Shown one piece after another: positions 26,302 through 35,400 of a stretch of DNA of 40,213 nucleotides. A model generated the notes under the pieces. The model did not search any database, was not told the DNA's origin, and saw only the letters and a list, made by a program, of their open reading frames with translations. Source of the stretch: Candidatus Adlerbacteria bacterium (GTDB taxonomy: Bacteria; Patescibacteriota; Minisyncoccia; Phycocordibacterales; SBAW01); assembly GCA_026397405.1 (NCBI GenBank), contig JAPLUW010000002.1, positions 1-40,213 of the forward strand, given 5' to 3'. Each line of letters begins with the position of its first letter. Within the stretch, counting starts at the first letter, position 1. Made by a program: the position numbers and the translations under genes.

Positions 26302-26334
26302 ATAAAAAAAGAAAACCACCTTACGAGAAGGCGG
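26302..26334 (-). terminator. CCACCTT...AAGGCGG hairpin with minus-strand T-tract
   Basis: One mismatch in stem; plus strand GATAAAAAAAGAAAA. Confidence 0.55.
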
Positions 26335-26348
26335 CGACGAACGGAACA

Positions 26349-26681
26349 TTACGAAGCTTCGGCTGGGGTAGTGCCGACTAGAACCCCGTCAGGGCAGTCT
26401 TTGCCGCCTCTGCTGATATGGGGCCCGAGTCTATACGGCTTCTTGTCGATAGTTGCTGCCCAACCCTCGTGAACACGTTTGATCGCTTCTTCGTAAGGAA
26501 GTTCTGGTGTCACTACACAGGCCGAGCCCGTGGTTTTGTCATGCCAAGTTGCTCCCGGTACTGGGGTTGGTTTATGTAGAGCGTTCCCTGCACTGAGTGC
26601 GCTGACAAGAATAAGTGCGGCGATAAGTCCGTACTCCAAGTTCATTTCTACGCTTCCCCAACAAAATAAAAAACAGAACAT
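26349..26681 (-). CDS. Hypothetical small protein with N-terminal hydrophobic segment
   Basis: SD AAGGAG 6 nt before ATG 26681; upstream in-frame ATG 26711 less likely. Confidence 0.5.
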   Translation of the reverse strand: MFCFLFCWGSVEMNLEYGLIAALILVSALSAGNALHKPTPVPGATWHDKTTGSACVVTPELPYEEAIKRVHEGWAATIDKKPYRLGPHISRGGKDCPDGVLVGTTPAEAS

Positions 26682-26786
26682 TTCGAACTCCTTTTTAGTT
26701 GTACTACGCATGGTTTCTGTGTGTCAAATAAACCGTGAAGTTCGTAGCTTTATGAAGCTTTTATGTGGATAACTTTATGCGGGGAA

Positions 26787-26833
26787 GTGGGGCAAAATGT
26801 CATATACTGGTGAGTAGTGGGATGAAGTGGGAT
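26787..26833 (+). promoter_or_regulatory. Candidate MraZ operator: GTGGG boxes at 26787, 26817, 26827 (degenerate CTGGTG at 26807)
   Basis: 10-bp-spaced GTGGGATGAA/GTGGGATACC plus an in-register upstream box before mraZ. Confidence 0.7.
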
Positions 26834-26846
26834 ACCCGCGAACTGT

Positions 26847-27281
26847 ATGCTCATTGGCGAATATCTACATACTCTGGACAGCAAAAAGCGTCTTTCGCTT
26901 CCCGCAAAATTTAGGAAGGAGGTTGGTCGTAAAGTTGTTATTACGCGCGGTTTGGACGCTTGTTTGTTTATGTTCCCGCAAAAGTCGTGGGACAAAATTG
27001 CCGAAAAGTTGGCGAACCTACCCATTGGCCAGGCAGACACACGAGGTATGAGCCGTTTCCTGCTTTCTGGCGCAGTAGAGACAGACGTCGACAGTGCGGG
27101 CCGCATTTTGGTACCAGACTTCCTTAAAGACTTTGCCGACCTACGTTCGCGTGTTGTTTTGGCAGGAGTTTCGGACCGTATTGAAATGTGGAACGAAAAG
27201 ACCTGGGAAGAATATAAACGCCGCATTGAAAAAAGCGCTGACCAGATGGCGGAAAAAATGGGTGACTTAGGAATCCTTTGA
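26847..27281 (+). CDS. mraZ: Transcriptional regulator MraZ
   Basis: 'LIGEYLHTLDSKKRLSLPAKFRKEVGRKVVITRGLDACLFMFP', 'DSAGRILVPDFLKDFADLRSRVVLAGVSDRIEMWNEKTWEEY'. Confidence 0.95.
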   Translation: MLIGEYLHTLDSKKRLSLPAKFRKEVGRKVVITRGLDACLFMFPQKSWDKIAEKLANLPIGQADTRGMSRFLLSGAVETDVDSAGRILVPDFLKDFADLRSRVVLAGVSDRIEMWNEKTWEEYKRRIEKSADQMAEKMGDLGIL

Positions 27282-28273
27282 CATATATGACTGCACATTC
27301 TTTTACTTCTGTTCGTGTCCGGAGCAGCCTCTTGCGAGAGGAGGGCAGCTCTGCCCGCGAACAGAAGCAAGGGAAGGTGGATCCTGCTTCGGCTCACACC
27401 AGCGTAATGCTGGAAGAGGTTTTGCAATATTTAGATGTCAAAAAAGGTGAACAGGTTCTCGACGCAACAGCAGGGCAGGGTGGCCATTGTTACGCGATAC
27501 TAAAAAACACTCCCGGCTCCCGTGTGCTTGCACTCGACGCCGACCCTGTGTCGGTAGACTTGGCTGGAAAGCGACTTGCCCCATTTGGCGAACGTGCGCA
27601 AGTAGTTGAAGCAAATTTTGGTGATATTGAAAAAGTTATCAAAAAGCAGGGTATTAAAACAATTGATAAAGCACTCTTTGACCTAGGGTGGAACTCCGGC
27701 CAATTAGGCCTTGGAAGAGGTTTTTCATTTTTAGTAGATGAGCCGCTCGACATGAGCTACGGCACACAGTCTGCTTCAAGTTTTACTGCAGCCGAAGCGT
27801 TAAATGAATGGGAGGAAGAGACTCTTGCGAATGTTTTTTATGGGTACGGCGAAGAGCGCTACGCGCGCCGTATTGCCAAAGCAATAGTTGAACGTCGCGA
27901 GACTAAGCCCTTTGCCACAACTCTTGAGTTGGTGGAAGTTGTGCGGGACAGCACTCCAAGTGCCTACCACCGCGGCCGCCTCCACTTTGCAACACGCACA
28001 TTCCAAGGGTTGCGCATGGCTGTTAATGACGAACTTGGGGTTATAAACCGTGGGGTAACGTCCACGTGGGAGCACTTGTCGCCCGGCGGCCGTATTGCGG
28101 TCATAACGTTCCATAGTATTGAAGACCGCGCGGTTAAGCGATTGTTTGCCGACTTTGTGAAAGGTGGTGGACGTTTAGTGTTTAAAAAACCACTGGTGCC
28201 ATCCCGGGCCGAGGTTGTGGCAAACCCCCGAGCCCGCAGCGCCAAACTCCGCGTTATTGAAAAATCTCTCTAA
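27278..28273 (+). CDS. rsmH: 16S rRNA (cytosine(1402)-N(4))-methyltransferase RsmH with N-terminal extension
   Basis: 'HTSVMLEEVLQYLDVKKGEQVLDATAGQGGH', 'LDMSYG', 'AVITFHSIEDRAVKRLF'; start TTG 27278 or ATG 27287. Confidence 0.93.
   Translation: MTYMTAHSFTSVRVRSSLLREEGSSAREQKQGKVDPASAHTSVMLEEVLQYLDVKKGEQVLDATAGQGGHCYAILKNTPGSRVLALDADPVSVDLAGKRLAPFGERAQVVEANFGDIEKVIKKQGIKTIDKALFDLGWNSGQLGLGRGFSFLVDEPLDMSYGTQSASSFTAAEALNEWEEETLANVFYGYGEERYARRIAKAIVERRETKPFATTLELVEVVRDSTPSAYHRGRLHFATRTFQGLRMAVNDELGVINRGVTSTWEHLSPGGRIAVITFHSIEDRAVKRLFADFVKGGGRLVFKKPLVPSRAEVVANPRARSAKLRVIEKSL
27306..27367. repeat. Branched palindromic element inside the rsmH reading frame
   Basis: 12-bp outer arms CTTCTGTTCGTG/CGCGAACAGAAG (one G.T), inner hairpins CCTCT-TGCG-AGAGG and GGCAG-CT-CTGCC. 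Confidence 0.8.
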
Positions 28274-28278
28274 ACTAT

Positions 28279-28596
28279 ATGAACACTAAAAGTCTCGCTC
28301 TCTATCAAGTCTACCTCTCCCGCAGTATCGCGCTGCTCGCAGGTGTGTGTGCGTTGTCGGTTTTTTTATACGGTACGTTTTTACTACTCGCAGTTGAACA
28401 TACCGCCGCACGCACAGCGATTGGGAAACAAGTGAGCGAAACAACTCTGCAGTTGAGCACGCTCGAAGCAGAATATCTTGCAAAAACAAAAGAGCTAACA
28501 CGCGCCAGCGCAGTAACTCTTGGCTTTACCACACCGGTTGCTGTTGCCGCTGTGTTTGAAACGGGCGACGCGCGGTCACTTTCTCTACGACGATAA
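28279..28596 (+). CDS. ftsL: FtsL-like small bitopic membrane protein
   Basis: 105 aa, one TM then heptad-like region, between rsmH and ftsI. Confidence 0.6.
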   Translation: MNTKSLALYQVYLSRSIALLAGVCALSVFLYGTFLLLAVEHTAARTAIGKQVSETTLQLSTLEAEYLAKTKELTRASAVTLGFTTPVAVAAVFETGDARSLSLRR

Positions 28597-30308
28597 TGAA
28601 CAAACGGTTTCTTGGGAGGGTGCGGATGCTGACGCTCTTTTTTGTAACGGTCTCGCTCGTGCTTGTAGGCCGGCTTTATTTTTTGCAAATTGTGCGTGGT
28701 CCTGCATATACCACTCGTGCCGACGCACAATTTACTGAACCTGCAACGTCTCTTCCTACCCGCGGTATTATATATTTTAGCGACAACGCAGGTACAGAAA
28801 TCGCTGCGGCAGTAATAAAAGACGGCTTTGCTATTGCAGTAAACCCTACCAAGGTCACCGACGCAGAAGCCTTGTGGACAGCTCTCCAGGGAGCCGTTAC
28901 GCTTTCGCACGACGCATTTATAGCAAAAGCAACTAAGTCGGGGAGCCAGTATCAACTGGTGGCGCAGCATTTAAGTGGTGATGTTGGTGAGGCGCTCCAA
29001 GCAAAACAACTTCCTGGGCTTATTGTGCAGCAAGACAGATGGCGTTCGTATCCGGGGGGCTCGCTTGCCGCACAAGAAATTGGGTTTGTTGCCTACAACG
29101 GAGGTGACAGCCAGGAAGGCCGCTATGGGCTGGAGCGCCAGTACAACCAGACACTTGAACGCAGCGCCCAAGACCTGTACAAAAACTTTTTTGTCGAACT
29201 CTTTGGTGGGGTCAAGTCGGTGCTTGAAGGCGCTCCCCAAGAAGGCGATATCATCACTACGATAGAGCCGTCGGTACAAAGCGAACTTGAACGCCAGTTG
29301 GCACTGTACGACAGCACATGGCACCCAAAACTTGCGGGCGGCATTATCATGAACCCGCAAAATGGCGAAATATACGCGATGGCTGTAGCGCCGACGTTTG
29401 ACCTCAATGCGTTTAACTTGCAAACTAACCCGCTTGTGTATGCAAACCCCCTTGTGCAAAACGTGTACGAAATGGGTTCGATTTTTAAACCGCTTACAAT
29501 GGCAGCCGGTATAGACTCGGGCGCGGTGACAGAAAATACGACCTACAACGACACAGGTTCTATAACAGTTGACGGTAAAAAAATTTCAAACTTCGACTTT
29601 AAAGCGCGTGGGGTGATACCGATGCAGCAAATTTTGAGCCAGTCGCTCAACGTCGGTGCGTCGTTTGTTGCCACACGCATGGGCTCAGCAACGATGCGTA
29701 ACTATTTCCTCGACCACTATGGGCTAGGGTCAACGACAGGTATCGACATGCCGGGGGAAGTCCGCGGTATTGTCGGCAACTTGTCGTCGCCCCGCCAGGT
29801 CGAATATGACACAGCGTCGTTTGGGCAAGGTATCGCCAACACTCCTGTTGAAACAGTGCGTGCGCTTGCAACGCTTGCAAACGGCGGCTACTTGGTAACC
29901 CCTCACTTGGTCCGTGCAATACGCTACACGGTTGGTATCACCAAACCAATTTCACTCCCGGAAAAAGTGCAGGTACTAAAACCAGAAACGTCTACCACCG
30001 TAAGTCGCATGCTTACTGCTGTTGTCGACACGGCACTCGCTAAAGGGGAAGACAAGATAGAGCATTACAGTGTTGCGGCCAAAACGGGCACAGCCCAAAT
30101 TGCAAACCCTTCGGGTGGGGGCTACTATAGCGACAGGTTCCTGCACAGTTTTGTTGGGTATTTCCCGTCGTACAACGCAAAATTTATTGTATTTTTGTTC
30201 GCAGTAGAACCTGTCGGCGCGCCGTATGCGTCGACTACACTTGCACCTCCTTGGCACGAACTAACACAGTTTCTTATCAACTATTACAACGTTCCTCCTG
30301 ACAGATAG
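28596..30308 (+). CDS. ftsI: Division-type penicillin-binding protein (FtsI/PBP3)
   Basis: 'YEMGSIFKPLTMAAGID', 'SQSLNVGASFVA', 'KTGTAQIA'; dcw context. Confidence 0.92.
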   Translation: MNKRFLGRVRMLTLFFVTVSLVLVGRLYFLQIVRGPAYTTRADAQFTEPATSLPTRGIIYFSDNAGTEIAAAVIKDGFAIAVNPTKVTDAEALWTALQGAVTLSHDAFIAKATKSGSQYQLVAQHLSGDVGEALQAKQLPGLIVQQDRWRSYPGGSLAAQEIGFVAYNGGDSQEGRYGLERQYNQTLERSAQDLYKNFFVELFGGVKSVLEGAPQEGDIITTIEPSVQSELERQLALYDSTWHPKLAGGIIMNPQNGEIYAMAVAPTFDLNAFNLQTNPLVYANPLVQNVYEMGSIFKPLTMAAGIDSGAVTENTTYNDTGSITVDGKKISNFDFKARGVIPMQQILSQSLNVGASFVATRMGSATMRNYFLDHYGLGSTTGIDMPGEVRGIVGNLSSPRQVEYDTASFGQGIANTPVETVRALATLANGGYLVTPHLVRAIRYTVGITKPISLPEKVQVLKPETSTTVSRMLTAVVDTALAKGEDKIEHYSVAAKTGTAQIANPSGGGYYSDRFLHSFVGYFPSYNAKFIVFLFAVEPVGAPYASTTLAPPWHELTQFLINYYNVPPDR

Positions 30309-30339
30309 TCAGCCCGGTACAGACGACTAACATCATTGT

Positions 30340-31647
30340 ATGCGCACACTCTTTAAAAAATGCATCGTCTATGTTCTAACGCTGGAAGCGCGGCTTGTCG
30401 TACGCAAGTACAAGCCGCGCATTGTGGCAGTCACCGGGAGTGTGGGCAAAACATCTACGAAAGATGCTATTTACAGCGTCCTTGCCGAAAATGCTCATGT
30501 GCGCAAAAGCGACAAAAGTTTTAACAGCGAAGTTGGGTTGCCGCTGACCATACTCGGGTGCCCAAATGCGTGGAGTAACCCGCTGCGATGGCTACAAAAT
30601 ATTGTCGACGGGCTTATTTTAATTATCTTCAAAACTACCTACCCTGAATGGTTGGTGCTGGAAGTGGGTGCAGACAGGCCTGGCGATATTAGTTCGCTCG
30701 CAGCGTGGCTACCTGTCGACATTGCGGTGATAACCAGGCTGCCTGAAGTACCTGTGCACGTCGAATTTTTTGACTCAGCTGATGCGGTTGTTGCAGAAAA
30801 AGCGTCGCTTATTAACGCACTCAAAAAAGATGGAACACTGGTGGTCTACGCCGACGACAACCGCAGAGACGTGCTTGTACAAAAAGCACAGGCACGCGGG
30901 GTGCGTATTGTGACATTTGGTCTGCTCGACACTGCCGACGTGTATGCGTCGGGTTTTTCAGTTGTGCGTGAAGAGGGCGGCAATAACTGGCCCATTGGTA
31001 TGGAGTCGCATATAACAGCGGGCGGTATAAGCGCACCGGTTTCGACGCTCGGTATACTTGGCTCACACATGGTGTTGCCGCTTGTTGCAGCGGCTGCAGT
31101 GGGTAGTGCGGTAGGGAAGACCTTGCCTGAAATTGCAGAAGCGCTTAGTCACTACACGCCACCACACGGCCGCATGCGTCTGCTTCCTGGTATTAAAGAC
31201 ACACGTATTATTGACGACACGTACAACTCGTCCCCGGTCGCGGTTGTGGCTGCACTTGATGCACTAAAACTTATCGCGCCACGAGGTCGCGTTATTGCAG
31301 TGTTTGCCGACATGCTCGAACTTGGACGGCATTCGGTGGAAGAACACAGAAAAATAGGTGCGTATGCTGCAGGTATTGTCGACATACTCGTGACGGTCGG
31401 CTTCCGTGCGCGCGACGCGGCAAACGGTGCACTTGATGCAGGGCTTGCCGACGGGAATATATTTCAATATGAAGATGCCGAAAAAGCGGGGGAGGAACTT
31501 GCGGCGATGCTCGCACCCGGTGACGTAGTGTTGGTCAAAGGTTCTCAAAGTATGAGGATGGAAAAAACAGTTGAACATGTAATGCTCAACCCCGAACGCG
31601 CAGGCGAGCTCCTGGTGCGTCAGGAGTTAAACTGGAAGAATAGATAA
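30340..31647 (+). CDS. murF: UDP-N-acetylmuramoyl-tripeptide--D-alanyl-D-alanine ligase
   Basis: 'VAVTGSVGKTSTKDAIYSVL', 'HGRMRLLPGIKDTRIIDDTYNSSPVAVVAALDAL', 'KGSQSMRMEKTVEHVM'. Confidence 0.92.
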   Translation: MRTLFKKCIVYVLTLEARLVVRKYKPRIVAVTGSVGKTSTKDAIYSVLAENAHVRKSDKSFNSEVGLPLTILGCPNAWSNPLRWLQNIVDGLILIIFKTTYPEWLVLEVGADRPGDISSLAAWLPVDIAVITRLPEVPVHVEFFDSADAVVAEKASLINALKKDGTLVVYADDNRRDVLVQKAQARGVRIVTFGLLDTADVYASGFSVVREEGGNNWPIGMESHITAGGISAPVSTLGILGSHMVLPLVAAAAVGSAVGKTLPEIAEALSHYTPPHGRMRLLPGIKDTRIIDDTYNSSPVAVVAALDALKLIAPRGRVIAVFADMLELGRHSVEEHRKIGAYAAGIVDILVTVGFRARDAANGALDAGLADGNIFQYEDAEKAGEELAAMLAPGDVVLVKGSQSMRMEKTVEHVMLNPERAGELLVRQELNWKNR

Positions 31648-31672
31648 AAATATCGTAGAGTAGCAACGTTAC

Positions 31673-31744
31673 GGCCCTATCGTCTAACGGTTAGGACGGA
31701 AGCTTCTCAAGCTTTAAATCGGGGTTCGATTCCCCGTAGGGTCA
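31673..31744 (+). tRNA. tRNA-Glu(CUC)
   Basis: GGCCCTA/TAGGGTC acceptor, GGGG-TTCGATT-CCCC T-arm, anticodon loop TTCTCAA; no encoded CCA. Confidence 0.9.
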
Positions 31745-31794
31745 TGCCAATAAAGAGCTCAACTTAGAAATACCCAATTTGGTACACTGGGTGT

Positions 31795-32442
31795 ATGAGT
31801 CAAAAAACAATTATCGGTATAGGATCTTTACTTATTCTTATTGCTCTCGGCACATACAGCTATACACACTACACGCCACCAGCGTCGACTACAGTTTCAA
31901 ACGCAGACGACTCTGCAATACGGGCTGTGGTAGAAGACTACAGCAAAACACTCGGGGAAGGCCGGCTCGACATTGTGTCTGTCACGCCGCGGGCTTCTGG
32001 GCGCGCATTTGAGTCGTACCAAGTAGAAGCGAATATGATTGTGATGGACGTGTCTCAAGCAAATGGGGAAGTTCCCGTTGGTGTGCAGCCACTTTCGCTC
32101 ACGGTTGAAAAACAGGGGAGTGCGTGGGTAGTAACAGCATTTACCAAAGGCGCATACAGCGAACTCCCTCACAGCCAAACCATTGTAGGTTTTTGGGAAT
32201 GTTTGCCACACAAAAACACAAGTGGCCCGCAAACTACAGAATGTGCATTTGGCATAGCTCGCGACCAAAGTGACGGACACTATGCGATAGATACGTCGCT
32301 CATGTCGACCTATCCTGTAGACTTTGCAACTGGTACCAAGGTGCAGGTGACAGGCATTGTCACACCGGCAAACCAATTAAGTAGTGTGCAAAAATATGAC
32401 ATCGACGGCGTTATACGTGCCACAAGTATTGTAAAAATATAA
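31795..32442 (+). CDS. Membrane-anchored/secreted hypothetical protein
   Basis: 215 aa with N-terminal hydrophobic segment. Confidence 0.6.
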   Translation: MSQKTIIGIGSLLILIALGTYSYTHYTPPASTTVSNADDSAIRAVVEDYSKTLGEGRLDIVSVTPRASGRAFESYQVEANMIVMDVSQANGEVPVGVQPLSLTVEKQGSAWVVTAFTKGAYSELPHSQTIVGFWECLPHKNTSGPQTTECAFGIARDQSDGHYAIDTSLMSTYPVDFATGTKVQVTGIVTPANQLSSVQKYDIDGVIRATSIVKI

Positions 32443-32482
32443 AAAGAAAAAAGCGGTTGGATTTTTAGGTCCTTCCGCTTTC
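32441..32482 (-). terminator. AAGCGG...CCGCTT hairpin with minus-strand T-tract
   Basis: Plus strand ATAAAAAGAAAAAAGCGG...CCGCTT. Confidence 0.5.
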
Positions 32483-32490
32483 GGTGCTGC

Positions 32491-32760
32491 CTAGTAGTAG
32501 CGAACGACAGTTGTTCTGTGCCAACGTCGTGCACGGACAACTGGTGCTGGGTAGTAAGCCACAGGTGCAGGCTCTATATATGCCGACCGGTAGTATGTCA
32601 CCGTTGAAGTCGGTGGCGGTGGTGGAGCCGGAGCCACATCGTACACGACCGTCCTCTGCGGAGGGGGTGCGTCGTACATCACCGCTGGCCTGACCTCATA
32701 AATGGCGCACCCACCGAGGGCTACCGGCAGTATCAGGCAAGCCAAAAGAACTTGTCGCAT
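32491..32760 (-). CDS. Small Pro/Tyr-rich predicted lipoprotein
   Basis: Lipobox-like 'LPVALGGC'; SD GGGAG 6 nt before ATG. Confidence 0.6.
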   Translation of the reverse strand: MRQVLLACLILPVALGGCAIYEVRPAVMYDAPPPQRTVVYDVAPAPPPPPTSTVTYYRSAYIEPAPVAYYPAPVVRARRWHRTTVVRYY

Positions 32761-32820
32761 GTACGTCTCCCAAGATGAGAATCCTATAAAACTATAGGAC
32801 TTTTTTAACTCTTAGTCAAC

Positions 32821-33273
32821 TTAGGCAAACATGCCGTCGACTACCTCTTTGACGACGTTGCCGTCGGCTTTTCCTTTCAAGTCTTTCATGAGCATACCCA
32901 TCAGCTGGTTTGCTTTTGTTTTGTCAGTTATGCCAAGCTCTGCAGCTTTTGCGGTGGCGAGCACCTGCACATCTTGCTTGTTCATAAGTGCAGGCAGGAA
33001 GCTGTCCAAAATGGCGAGCTCTTCTTTTTCTTTATCGGCCAAGTCGGCGCGGCCGCCTTTTTCAAACTGTTCGATAGAGTCTTTGCGCTGTTTTGCACCA
33101 CGGCGGATAAGTGCGTTTAAGTCCTCTTCGGAAAGCTCGTCGGTTGGTTTTTTACCCTTGGCAACAAGCTCGTTTGTGGCGTTTGAAAGTAGGCCACGTA
33201 GTACCGAGAGGCGGACTTCCGCGCGCGCCTTCATCGCTGCTTTTATCTGCTCTCTGAGTTCAGTATGGGTCAT
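32821..33273 (-). CDS. yqeY: GatB/YqeY domain protein
   Basis: 'IKAAMKARAEVRLSVLRGLLSNATNELVAKGK...RRGAKQRKDSIEQFEKGGRADLADKEKEELAILDSFLP'. Confidence 0.9.
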   Translation of the reverse strand: MTHTELREQIKAAMKARAEVRLSVLRGLLSNATNELVAKGKKPTDELSEEDLNALIRRGAKQRKDSIEQFEKGGRADLADKEKEELAILDSFLPALMNKQDVQVLATAKAAELGITDKTKANQLMGMLMKDLKGKADGNVVKEVVDGMFA

Positions 33274-33320
33274 ATGCAGGTAATACTACCAAAAAAACCT
33301 TTCGTGATAAACTGCTTGCT

Positions 33321-34421
33321 ATGACGCAAATACTTATAGGGCTGTTGATACTTATTGCACTCGGCAACGGTGCATTTTTATACATGTTGTGGAAAAAAGG
33401 CCAGGAGCCTGCTGCTGTGCCTCCAACCGACACGCAGGGGATGCTTTTGCTCCAAAACCAACTTGCAGAGCTTACTCGTGCGATGGACAACAAGCTTGGG
33501 GAAGGCACCAAGACAATGTCCGACTTTATGTCGAGCCAAACAAACCAGGGCCACCAGTTGATGAGCACCATTACCAAACAAGTGCAGGAACAGTTGCTTG
33601 AAGTGGTTAAGGGCGTGACCGAAACAAAAGAGTCGACCAAGCAAGTCTTTGTTATCGCCGAACAATTGAGCAATTTGGAAAAAGTGTTGAAGAACCAAAA
33701 ACAGCGCGGTAACTTGGGCGAGGCCAGCTTGGAACTTGTGATGAGCAACATCTTGCCCCCGGGCGCGTACGCGATGCAGTTTGAGTTCCCAGGAGGGGAG
33801 ACAGTCGACGCAATAATCCGCACAAAAGAAGGGTTTATCCCTGTGGATGCAAAATTCCCGCTCGAAAACTACACTCGTATCCATGACGAAAAAGACGACG
33901 AACGCCGTAAGGAATTTGAAGAGGCATTTAAGCGCGACTTAAAAAAGCGTATCGACGAGACAAGTAAATATGTGCGACCTAAAGACGGTACATTGCCGTT
34001 TGCGTTTATGTATATCCCAGCCGAAGGAATTTATTACGATTTGTTGAACGACGGCATTGGTGCGGTAAACACTCGCAGCTTACTGGACTACGCGCAGAAT
34101 GAGAAAAAGGTAATTATTGTCTCGCCTACAACATTTGCCGCGTACCTGCAGTCGGTGCTGTACGGCTTTAAAGCATTTAAAATTGAAGAGCAGGCAAAAG
34201 ACATTGCAAAAAATGTCGAAGCACTCGGCCGGCACATTAACGCGTACCAAGACTATTACAAGAAGCTGGGAGCGTCGCTTTCCACCACGGTGAACCACTT
34301 TAACGCGGGTACCAAAGAGCTGGGAAAGATAGAAAAAGACGTACTCAAAATCGACGCATCGGCTGATATTGCAATAGATATTGCCGTTATCGACCGACCA
34401 CTTATAGAGGGGAAGGATTAA
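33321..34421 (+). CDS. rmuC: DNA recombination protein RmuC
   Basis: 'NLEKVLKNQKQRGNLGEASLELVMSNILPPGAY...DAIIRTKEGFIPVDAKFPLENY...PAEGIYYDLLND'. Confidence 0.9.
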   Translation: MTQILIGLLILIALGNGAFLYMLWKKGQEPAAVPPTDTQGMLLLQNQLAELTRAMDNKLGEGTKTMSDFMSSQTNQGHQLMSTITKQVQEQLLEVVKGVTETKESTKQVFVIAEQLSNLEKVLKNQKQRGNLGEASLELVMSNILPPGAYAMQFEFPGGETVDAIIRTKEGFIPVDAKFPLENYTRIHDEKDDERRKEFEEAFKRDLKKRIDETSKYVRPKDGTLPFAFMYIPAEGIYYDLLNDGIGAVNTRSLLDYAQNEKKVIIVSPTTFAAYLQSVLYGFKAFKIEEQAKDIAKNVEALGRHINAYQDYYKKLGASLSTTVNHFNAGTKELGKIEKDVLKIDASADIAIDIAVIDRPLIEGKD

Positions 34422-34456
34422 AAAAAAGAAAAGGCCGGACTTCTTCGTCCGGCCTT
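34420..34456 (-). terminator. AAGGCCGGAC-TTCTTC-GTCCGGCCTT with minus-strand TTTTCTTTTTTTT
   Basis: 10-bp perfect stem. Confidence 0.85.
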
Positions 34457-34464
34457 GGGTCTGG

Positions 34465-34911
34465 TTAAACTTTGCTTGCCTCGTCGAAGAGAGACTCGAC
34501 CAGCTTTGTGTATTGAGGTGCCCAGTCTCGAATGATAGTCAGAGTGTGGACCGCCTCGCGGTCTTCGCGAATGAGGCGAAGGAGCTCGGCACGACCTTTT
34601 TGGGCCAGCTCTCGGCCTATCCTCGACCCAAACCACCGCCCACCAAAGGTGCAGACGATGAGGACCACTGAAATGAGGCCCACCACGAGCCACAGGTCAT
34701 TCGTGGGATCTGTGAGGAAGGTAGGCTTCCATTTGAGCGTTATCGCCCCGATGAAAACTAGTGCGATCACCATGCCGAACAAAGCCCCTTTTGCAGCGTT
34801 CTGCTCGTTAATGCTGATTGAGGAGAACAGCCGTTTCAGTTCCGCGGACCTGCGCTCAACCTCCTGTAGAGCCGCTTGCCTCATTTTGGCATTGGCGTCG
34901 ACATGTGCCAT
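34465..34911 (-). CDS. Hypothetical membrane protein
   Basis: Two hydrophobic segments; SD AAAGGG 6 nt before ATG. Confidence 0.6.
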   Translation of the reverse strand: MAHVDANAKMRQAALQEVERRSAELKRLFSSISINEQNAAKGALFGMVIALVFIGAITLKWKPTFLTDPTNDLWLVVGLISVVLIVCTFGGRWFGSRIGRELAQKGRAELLRLIREDREAVHTLTIIRDWAPQYTKLVESLFDEASKV

Positions 34912-35035
34912 GAAGTACCCTTTTTTCGGTTGAAGGCGTCGAGGGACGTACCTCTGGCGTAGTTGTACCTATAAAAATAAGCCAGGTCAACCCGACTTGC
35001 ATAAAAAGCCCTTTTTAGGTATATTGTTTCGGTCT

Positions 35036-35374
35036 ATGGCAACTAAAGAAATGGCAAAGGAGTTCGCAATAATCGAGACCGGAGGCAAGCAATATCTTGT
35101 CGCGGAAGGCGATACCCTCAAGATCGAAAAACTGATGGGCGACCACAAAGTGGGCGACTCGGTTGCGTTCGACAATGTCCTCCTTGCTCAACATGGCGAG
35201 GACACAACCATCGGCACACCTTATATTAAGGGTGCAAAAGTCTCTGCAGAAATTTCAAAAATCTCTCGTGCAAAGAAAGTCGTCGTTATCAAATACAAAG
35301 CAAAGAGCAACTATTTTAAAAAGCGCGGCCATCGCCAGCCATTTTTTGAGGTAAAAATCTCAAGCATCAAATAA
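35036..35374 (+). CDS. rplU: 50S ribosomal protein L21
   Basis: 'FAIIETGGKQYLVAEGDTLKIEKLMGDHKVGDSVAFDNVLL...KYKAKSNYFKKRGHRQPFFEVKI'; start ATG 35036 or 35051. Confidence 0.95.
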   Translation: MATKEMAKEFAIIETGGKQYLVAEGDTLKIEKLMGDHKVGDSVAFDNVLLAQHGEDTTIGTPYIKGAKVSAEISKISRAKKVVVIKYKAKSNYFKKRGHRQPFFEVKISSIK

Positions 35375-35378
35375 TCCG

Positions 35379-35400
35379 CCATTCGGCGGGTTTTTTGTTT
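35379..35400 (+). terminator. CCGCC-ATTC-GGCGG followed by GTTTTTTGTTTTT
   Basis: Directly after rplU. Confidence 0.8.
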
